The position numbers and the translations under genes are program-made. Positions 57,850 through 64,000 of a stretch of DNA of 64,000 nucleotides are shown here, one piece after another. The stretch is taken from assembly GCA_002197995.1 (NCBI GenBank), contig NGZR01000007.1, positions 1,508,399 to 1,572,398 on the forward strand. The letters are read 5' to 3'. Positions within the stretch are counted from its first letter, which is position 1. Each line of letters starts with the position of its first letter. The DNA comes from Gaeumannomyces sp. JS-464. Its lineage: Eukaryota; Ascomycota; Sordariomycetes; Magnaporthales; Magnaporthaceae. The notes beneath the pieces were generated by a model. That model did no database searches and was not told the DNA's origin. It worked only from the letters and a program-made list of their open reading frames with translations.

Positions 57850-58880
57850 AAGTTAATTACTTATCGGTTATCGTTTTTTTAAAAGCAATTAACCTTAATA
57901 TAGCCCGTTTAGCCGCATTTAAAGCACTTTTCGTTTTTCGGGTTTTGCTTTAGTTTTTTATACTGCTTTTGCTAATACGTAACTCTTACGCTAAAATTTA
58001 TAAAGCTTAAATGCGTGCCGTATGTTATAATCGGCTATTATTTAGCCTTTTTTTAATTAGCTTTGTTTTACACCATTTTTTTTTATTTATAGCTTTTTTT
58101 TCCTATTATCGTTCGTATAATTTATCGCTAATACGAACCGCGTTTTTAACGTAATCCGTAAAAAACTCGGGGCGGTTTTGCTTTGCGAATTCGTTTTTTA
58201 CGTTTTTACGTAATCCGTTGTAAAAATGCAGTATTAACGTAGCGTTGCTTTAATTAAGCTTAATGCTAATCCGTTAAAAATCCGCTGCGTATTTGGCTGC
58301 GGGCCCCCGCTATTTAAAAGCTAACAAATCCCTTTCGGCGATTTAAATTTTGTCGATTATTTCGAACACTTTTCCGACCTTTTTTCCGAAAGTTTCGAAG
58401 CTAGCGAAAATAAGCTTAATGGTTTTTTAGCTACTTTTATACTTTTTAAAATAATCGCTTTAGGTTAATTAAAACCACTTTTTTACTTTGCCGTCCAGCT
58501 TAGTAATAACGTAAGCAACCTTTTATTCCTCGCTTACGAACTGCTATTTGTAAAACTTAAAATAGCTTTTGCATTTGGTAAAAAACGTTTTAAACTTGCC
58601 GTTCTCCTTTTCGTGAAGGTTTAAAAACGGGAATTTGTACGTTCGGATTACGATAAGTGCTTTAAAAGTCGCCAATTTCGCAGTAAATTGCTTTACCTCG
58701 TCCTAGCTTTTGGCGATTTTAACCGTTATAAGCTTAAAAAGGCTAGCCGTGTTAGCGGCTTCGTTAAAGTCGTATTTAACACCGTTAAAAGTAAAAACCG
58801 TAGTTTTTTCCTCCTCGGGCTTTTTACTGCTGTTCGCCATAATTGCATTATCCTTTTTTTAACGAAGTACTAAACAAAAT
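57850..58880 (-). pseudogene. Chromo-4 gag
   Basis: Collinear with the other gag copies, knuckle near 57,895-57,940. The plus frame 58,688-58,873 is the antisense shadow. Stop-dense. Confidence 0.7.
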
Positions 58881-58889
58881 TAGTTAAAA

Positions 58890-59337
58890 TGTTACAATTA
58901 AAAGTTTGCTTTTAAAATAAAGCATTTCGGGGGTGGAAAAAACAATATTTTTAATTTGGTTAATAAAAAACACGTAATTTAAAAAGACAATTTAATTGTT
59001 TGTTTTAAAAAAATGCTTAAAAGCTAATTTAGGTTAACTAATGCCGAAGCTTTAATTAAAGCTACCTAAAACAATAGGAAATTTATCCTTTATATACACG
59101 CTACTTTTTACCTTATGTTAAGCTGGATTTATAGCTTTGCTATAAATTTATAAATCCTTTTTAAATTTGTTGCTTTGTTACAAATCCACAAATTTTTTTT
59201 CGGATTTATTATTTTGTTACAAATTTACAAATCCTTTTTAGTTTACGCAACTCCACGTGACTTAAGCGGGGCGGAGGTACCATTTCGGGGCCCCTTTTTG
59301 CCTTGCTGTTTTAAAGGCTTGCATGCTGGTCGTAACA
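58890..59337 (-). repeat. Chromo-4 5' LTR
   Basis: 448 bp, TGTTACAATT...GTCGTAACA on plus, followed by TATAA. Confidence 0.9.
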
Positions 59338-59342
59338 TATAA

Positions 59343-60929
59343 GTTGCTTTTTTTACTTTGGAATAAACGTAAAACATCGTTAGCGAAACGGCTTTACCGG
59401 AATTAGCGGAAAAATGTAAGCGTTTTTTAAACCAATTTTCGAACGGGATAATATTTAATAAATTTAACGAGGGAATTATAGCCTTTTTCCAATTATGCGC
59501 GAATAAAGTCGGTAAAAGCGTTTTAACGGAAGGCCGAAGCTCGTCGTCGTCGGAAAAAAAAGCTAAAACCTAACCTCGTTGCTCGATCCGGCGGATTTGC
59601 TTTATAGCATCCGGGATATACCTAACCTTTTGCGTTATTACGGTAGCAAATTTCGCGGAGGTTAACGGATTTTCGAAATTATTAAGCACAACTTCCGAAT
59701 TAAAAAGCCAAAACCCGCACTTTGCTTACGCCGACTTTACCGTGTTAACTTTAAACGCGCGCTTCCGCATATTTTTAAAGCCGTTAAAAAACTTTAGGCG
59801 ATTATAATTAATAGCGCCGTATTTAATTTAGTGCCCGAAATTTCGCTAATACGCAAACTTATAGGCCGAGAAAATACCGACGTTAAAAAGCTGCAATTTA
59901 TGCGTTATATGCGGAGGCAAAAGGAAAAAAACGACTTTCGCCTATTAGCACCTTTCTTAAAAGGGAAAGGTAAAGTGGGATCCGTAATTATCGATTATTA
60001 ACAAACGGTAATTAACAAGCGACGAAGGTTTTAAAAACTCGAAAAAATAATTTAACTAGTTAAACGCGATTAAATCGTCGGTTTAACCGTTTTCGCTCGT
60101 AGTAAATTTCGTCCCCGATTAAAAAAAGTTAATTACGTGCTTTTTGCTAATATTAATCCCAGTAATAATTACGAACGAAGAGATCGTTATGCCGGCAACT
60201 AAATAGGTTTCGATTATCGTTATAAGCGCGCGGTAATTCGGATCGCTTTAAAACCAAGTTTCGATATCCGTATAGCACCAAATAACGCTACCTTCGAACA
60301 CGCCAACCCGAAAGCTAACCTCGTCGGAATTCCAGCAATTCCCGGGTTTAATTCCGTGCTGCTAAACGCATTGCGAGTATAAATTAAACCACTTTTTAAT
60401 TACGGTTTTATTTTAAGCAACGCGCTTTTTAAACGCTCGTGGCGTGCTTTGCATTCCTTTAAGCATCGACTTATGCCTCGTAAGCTATTTTTACGCTTAT
60501 TATTTTTTAACTTTTCGCGGCGGCAAATGCTTTTAACGGTAGCTAACGATAAAGTTAACAGCTTGCGAAAAGGCAACGGTAATAACGGGAAATCCTATTT
60601 AAAGTAAGGTATTTTATTAGGGAATTGCGCCTAAATTAATCTTTTTGCTAATAGGAATCTTTTTAACCTACCAATTGCCTCCAATTAATCCACGCTTTTA
60701 AAGCAAGCTTTTTCGTATCGTTTAGGGCTTTATTTAAACCTCCGTTTGCTAAACGAAATCCAGCGCCCTTCTGGCGCCTTTGGAGCGTGCGGGCGCTTAA
60801 TCCGTAATGCATTGCGGCGAGGGCGGCGCTTTTAAAACGCCCGTTTTTAATATCTTTAACGGCGGCGAAAATTCGGGCTTTAACTATCCGCGCTTAATTA
60901 TGCTCCTTTTCGCTTTTGCACCCCGTCAT
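59343..60929 (-). pseudogene. Pogo-L transposase N-terminal and DDE part
   Basis: ATG at 60,927-60,929 (MTGCKSEKEHN then stop). A psq-type helix-turn-helix follows (A-A-V-K-D-I-K-N-G-R-F-K-S-A, H-Y-G-L-S-A-R-T-L-Q-R-R) at about 60,745-60,865. The DDE domain has N-S-D-E-V-S-F near 60,325 and I-I-D-N-Y-G-S-H near 59,985, both Asp kept, and L-F-N-V-G-I-F-S near 59,875 with the third Asp turned to Asn. Then R-A-F-K-V-N-T-V-K-S-A and F-N-S-E-V-V-L-N, typical pogo C-side motifs. Stops at several Trp/Gln sites; Chromo-4 cuts it at TATAA. Confidence 0.83.
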
Positions 60930-61024
60930 TTTGGTACAATTTTGCCTTAAAAGCAACGAGATACAGCAAAGTCGAGCCGAGATCCCTTACGGTAAAAGCG
61001 GGGTTACCGATTAAAAATGCGTTA

Positions 61025-61231
61025 CTGGGGTGGCTTAGGTATGCATATGCTTATGCAATATGCAGTTAGGGAGGGCATAGGCCAAATTAAGGGTACATTA
61101 ATTTCCCGCTAATTTGTATGGGAAATTATGTCCCAAAAAAACGACAGATCGCCCGAAAAACGACAGATCGCCGTGCCGCACTCTATCCCCAAAGGGCCGA
61201 TCGAGTGCGGGGCGTTTTTAGCCCGCACAAG
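61025..61231 (-). repeat. Pogo-L right terminal inverted repeat, unmutated
   Basis: Complement of 42,644-42,850 but GC-balanced, with two clean copies of the AACGACAGATCGCC type inside. Ends CGCACAAG then TA. This is where the RIP signature stops. Confidence 0.88.
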
Positions 61232-61756
61232 TAACCCGAACCAACAGTAGGCTAGTTGGTTCCCCGCACTCCCGGCTGGACCCAGGGGTAGTCCCGAGGA
61301 CTCCCCGCCCCAACCCGGCCTTACCCCCTTTCCGGCACACCCGCCGGCCGAACGCATCACTACCACCCGCAGCGCCTACATCGCCCCGGCGTTTATACGC
61401 CCTACTGCCGATTGCCCGCTCACTATCGAGGAGCGCCGGAATGCGGCCCGACCTTCGTGTGCCTTTGGGTTTAATTTGTTAGCCGCCTTGATAGCAGCAC
61501 TATAGCCTGGTGTAGATAAGCTTAGGTAGCGCTAGCCGTCGTATGCCCCTAGGGAGGCAGGGACTGGTAGATCCCGACTTTACCGACGTTAAATATACTA
61601 CTCTCCTCCTCTCTCTCTCTCTCCCCCAGGCGATCGGGTACGTACCATGCTTTTGCATTAGGACTCGAGGCGGTAGGACGAACACCAACAGGCATGATGA
61701 TCCTGCAGCACATCCCCTCCCCCTTGCTTAACTCGAGCACCGCGCTGCCGAGCTTT
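61232..61756. other. GC-rich flank, no confident gene
   Basis: Clean DNA outside Pogo-L. A CT-rich microsatellite lies at about 61,605-61,627. Frames on both strands (61,109-61,366 minus; 61,543-61,731 plus; 61,549-61,821 minus) have no recognisable domain. Confidence 0.4.
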
Positions 61757-62240
61757 TTATCGTTGACCGAGTCCGCCTTCTTCGTGAGCTTTTTGATGCT
61801 GGCGGGCGAGCTCATTCTCAATCGTGGCCACGGCCATCCTGTCGATCAGGAACCAGAGTGTGAGCATCTTCGCGGGCGCCTTGAGCTGCCAGCTCCACCT
61901 CGGGTTTCTAACGCTGTCGATCAAGGTAAAGGTGTCCATGCCTATAAACACGCATCTGTAGCCGAGCCTCTCGATGAAGGCGGTCGCGTCCCTGATGTGG
62001 ATCATGTCCTTGACGGGGTTAAGGAACCTTTTAGTTTCCACCTCCATCAGCCCGACGCCGGTCATTCGCACCAGCATGGACGCGTCGCTGGCTGCGAGCT
62101 CGTTAAGAAGACCGCTCTTGTTGAAGGCGGGTACCATGCATGACGTCCATGAGCACGTCGGGCTTCACATCGGACCCGATCATCTCCGTCATCGCCGCAA
62201 TTGTCTCGGCCGAGGCGCAGCCCGGGCTTGTTCTCCGACC
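61757..62240 (-). pseudogene. Frameshifted relic of an unknown protein gene
   Basis: Minus-strand frame 61,757-62,137 (126 codons, starting MVPAFNKSGLLNELAASD) has balanced composition and third positions rich in G/C. It contains G-Y-R-C-V-F-I-G-M-D-T-F and W-F-L-I-D-R-M. An upstream frame (A-S-A-E-T-I-A-A-M-T-E-M-I-G-S-D-V-K) ends just before it in another register, suggesting one gene with a one- or two-base indel near 62,137. Family not recognised. Confidence 0.4.
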
Positions 62241-62299
62241 GCGTACGCCCGCCGACTCTGACGGCCTCCGGTGCTCAGGTTGGTGTCGGTGTCGGTGGG

Positions 62300-62999
62300 G
62301 TGTCGTGCGTCCACGGGTGCGCGGCGTCGCCCGCCAAAATTATCGACGTTTTGAGGCCGTCGGAGATCCTTGGGGCGTGCGAGATCTGCGATAATTGCAT
62401 GTCGCTCGACCTCGGCCTGACATCGGGCGTATACGTACATGGTGACGAGGAGGGCCTGCTATGAGGCCGACTTGGCGCTAGCCCCGTTCTCCGTCCCCGG
62501 CCTTGAGACGCTTTCCAACAACCCTCTCATGATCGTCTCGATTAAGGAGCGGCCTGTGGTATGGCACGCCGCCGAAACGCTGACTCAAACTCAGTCGCCT
62601 ATGCTCAGAAGGGTCGTCCGGGAAATGATCATTTCCATGGAGACCGGGACGAACGAGGGCCCGCTCTACCTGCGCCTCAACCCCGCGACCGTGGTGGACG
62701 AGAGGGCCATGCCCCTCTTCGAGACCAAGGATGTGGACGGGTTTAAGCTCGACTGCAGCATTACGCTGGAGATCTGCACCGTCGTGGAGCAGATAGTGCG
62801 GGAGCGCGAAAGGCGGACGAGGAGTACACGATTAGGCTCTCTTTGGCTCGCGGCCACATTCTAGTCCGTGTTTATGATTTGCCCTTTAACACCGAAAACG
62901 CGATAAATATGTGGTTCCGCGAAATAACGACGATCACTTTCACGATCACGAGCGCAAAAGGCAGCCGGCTACCTAAGCACGGCCCAAAACCAGGCAAAT
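62300..62999 (+). pseudogene. Frameshifted relic of an unknown protein, plus strand
   Basis: Three registers read in sequence: up to 62,464 (I-L-G-A-C-E-I-C-D-N-C), 62,439-62,864 (P-F-S-V-P-G-L-E-T-L-S-N-N-P-L-M, later E-T-K-D-V-D-G-F-K-L-D-C-S-I-T-L-E-I-C), and from about 62,805 to a stop at 62,999 (Y-T-I-R-L-S-L-A-R-G-H-I-L-V-R-V-Y-D). Each is GC-rich at third positions and protein-like, so indels rather than chance are the likelier reading. Cys pairs and beta-like strands hint at an extracellular domain. No family assigned. Confidence 0.4.
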
Positions 63000-63025
63000 G
63001 AAAACGAAAATGACCGCCGAAACGA

Positions 63026-63044
63026 AAAAAAAAAAAAAAAAAAC
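63026..63044. repeat. Poly(A) run
   Basis: About nineteen A residues between the two plus-strand relics. Simple homopolymer. Confidence 0.8.
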
Positions 63045-63143
63045 GACAGTGACGGTGATAATGCCGTCCCTCTCAAGGGGGATACCGAACGGCCTCGACG
63101 ATGCGCTCCCGCTAAGGGCCCGATAAGGTAGTATAAGGCGAAC

Positions 63144-64000
63144 ATGGGTAAAGTGGTCACCTCGAACGACAGCCCGGAGTCGGGCGGGGAAGGCCTGAGC
63201 GACGGCCGGATATTCGCCATGGAGGCCTTCCCGCTAATCGTGGGCCACGCCGTGGTGACGAACGGCTACCTGTGCACGTGCGAGTCCGTGTACATGGACG
63301 TTAGCGACTACGAGATGCCGGACGCGGTGTCGAAGCTGGCCGTCAACAACCTCAAGTGGCTGGTCGGGTCCGACCCCAACACCATCTTCTCGAAGCCGAT
63401 CATGGACGGGAGCATATTGATGAGGGCATCCGAAGTCTACATGAACGGCGGACCTTTGTGCATGTACAACAACCACGCCGTGGTGGAATCCACGAACCAC
63501 TCCCCGAATAATATGTTCTGGCAGAACCTCTACCCGCCTCTGGAAAGCGTCGAGTGCCACTACGGGCTCTGGTTGCTGCACAACAACGGCACGGCCCCAC
63601 TCGGGACAGCCGCCGGGGACAAGAACGAACCCAAGAATCCTGAAGAGAGAGCACGCGGGGTTCCTGGACGCCTGTTACACCCCGTCCTCGAAGGCGGCCG
63701 GCAAAGCAAGGACGCTAGCGTTCTCCGTCCAGGAGAGGGTCAGGGCCACCAGGGCGATCCACTTGTCGATGGTGACCTTGCTCCTTACCACGCAGATGTC
63801 TAGGTCGCTGAACGGGTACTCGCCGGTGGTGACCGACGAGTTGCTCAACACGTTTATCAGCTCGTCGATGGGCCTCGACGCGGTCGTGTCCCAGGACGTT
63901 TTCCCGCTAACCGTCGCGTTCGTCTCGGCCCCGGTGTTCACCCTCGTGTTCCTTGCAGTCATGGTCGTCGCCGTCGCGGTGGTGATCGCGTTGATCCGGC
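63144..64000 (+). pseudogene. Probable membrane-protein relic, runs off the window
   Basis: Frame 63,144-63,600 (start MGKVVTSNDSPESGG, then M-E-A-F-P-L-I-V-G-H-A-V-V, later V-E-C-H-Y-G-L-W-L-L) reads well with strong G/C third positions. Between about 63,600 and 63,650 the good register shifts by +1 (E-H-A-G-F-L-D-A-C-Y-T-P). It continues to the window end, closing with a hydrophobic stretch (V-F-T-L-V-F-L-A-V-M-V-V-A-V) that looks like a transmembrane helix. It may be the same gene as 62,300-62,999. A competing minus frame (63,675-63,962) is less membrane-like and may be a shadow. Family unknown. Confidence 0.42.

Larger units (their letters stand above)
43701..59337 (-). mobile_element. 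Chromo-4: chromovirus in Pogo-L, split by Chromo-3 and R1b
   Basis: LTRs of 448 bp each (43,701-44,148 and 58,890-59,337), flanked by TATAG/TATAA. All domains lie on the minus strand. Without nested elements it is about 7.44 kb, equal to Chromo-2 and -3. Carries the tRNA-like cassette, which Chromo-3 split. Confidence 0.92.
42644..61231 (-). mobile_element. Pogo-L: pogo-type transposon with long terminal repeats, split by Chromo-4
   Basis: Inverted repeats of about 200 bp (42,644-42,850 and about 61,025-61,231), starting CTTGTGCG, with TA at 42,642-42,643 and 61,232-61,233. Without Chromo-4 it is about 2.95 kb. Its transposase (minus strand) belongs to the pogo/CENP-B DDE group but is clearly different from the Fot-1 to -4 clade. 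The left repeat is RIP-mutated while the right one is clean. Confidence 0.88.

Noticed and set aside
61605..61627. CT-rich run as a promoter element
   Set aside because: Plain microsatellite; no supported gene start next to it on either strand.
62290..62345. Minus-strand L-A-G-D-A-A-H-P resembling the FAD-binding motif of flavin monooxygenases
   Set aside because: The surrounding frame lacks other flavoprotein motifs and soon stops, while the plus strand reads better here.

Overview
The window looks like an AT-rich, repeat-filled block from the genome of a filamentous ascomycete fungus, bounded by two GC-balanced, apparently single-copy edges (about 1-2200 and 61,030-64,000). Almost everything between carries the mark of repeat-induced point mutation (RIP). 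Copies of one element differ nearly only by C-to-T and G-to-A changes, CpA has become TpA, tryptophan and glutamine codons have become TAG/TAA, and catalytic Asp codons have become Asn. No intact transposon protein remains. Names used here (Gyp-out, Gyp-B, Chromo-1 to -4, Fot-1 to -4, Pogo-L, S1, R1a/b) are working labels.

Layout. 1-2070: probable 5' end of a leftward gene (start at 1165, a 70-nt intron next to it) plus its upstream DNA, then a 93-bp MITE-like element and an AT-rich degenerate patch. 2865-41,887: one Ty3/Gypsy element, Gyp-out (189-bp LTRs, AAGTT duplication), opened by successive insertions: R1a (5972-7574), Fot-1 (9688-11,545) and Chromo-1 (12,479-40,699). Chromo-1 contains Fot-2, the unmutated tRNA-headed retroposon S1 (16,552-17,362), Gyp-B (20,935-30,082, itself holding Fot-3) and Chromo-2 (30,969-40,271, holding Fot-4 and a tRNA-like cassette). 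42,644-61,231: a pogo-type DNA transposon, Pogo-L, with about 200-bp terminal repeats and TA duplication. It was opened by Chromo-4 (43,701-59,337), which in turn was opened by Chromo-3 (44,857-52,291) and R1b. 61,232-64,000: GC-rich DNA with frameshifted gene relics. The insertion order rests on target duplications and on reading the interrupted host frame straight across several junctions.

How the pieces relate. All three Gypsy families encode gag, reverse transcriptase and integrase parts and end in a chromodomain. Chromodomains of this class are known to guide integration into H3K9-methylated chromatin, which fits this self-nested block. The four Fot elements are Tc1/mariner-pogo relatives that differ together in the DNA-binding helix of the transposase and in a 17-bp-spaced doublet in their terminal repeats. 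S1, R1a and R1b share a 3' tail, suggesting one unseen non-LTR machinery moved all three. S1 is the only clean sequence in the block and so the best candidate for something young. I found no CRISPR array, no rRNA and no convincing functional tRNA gene.
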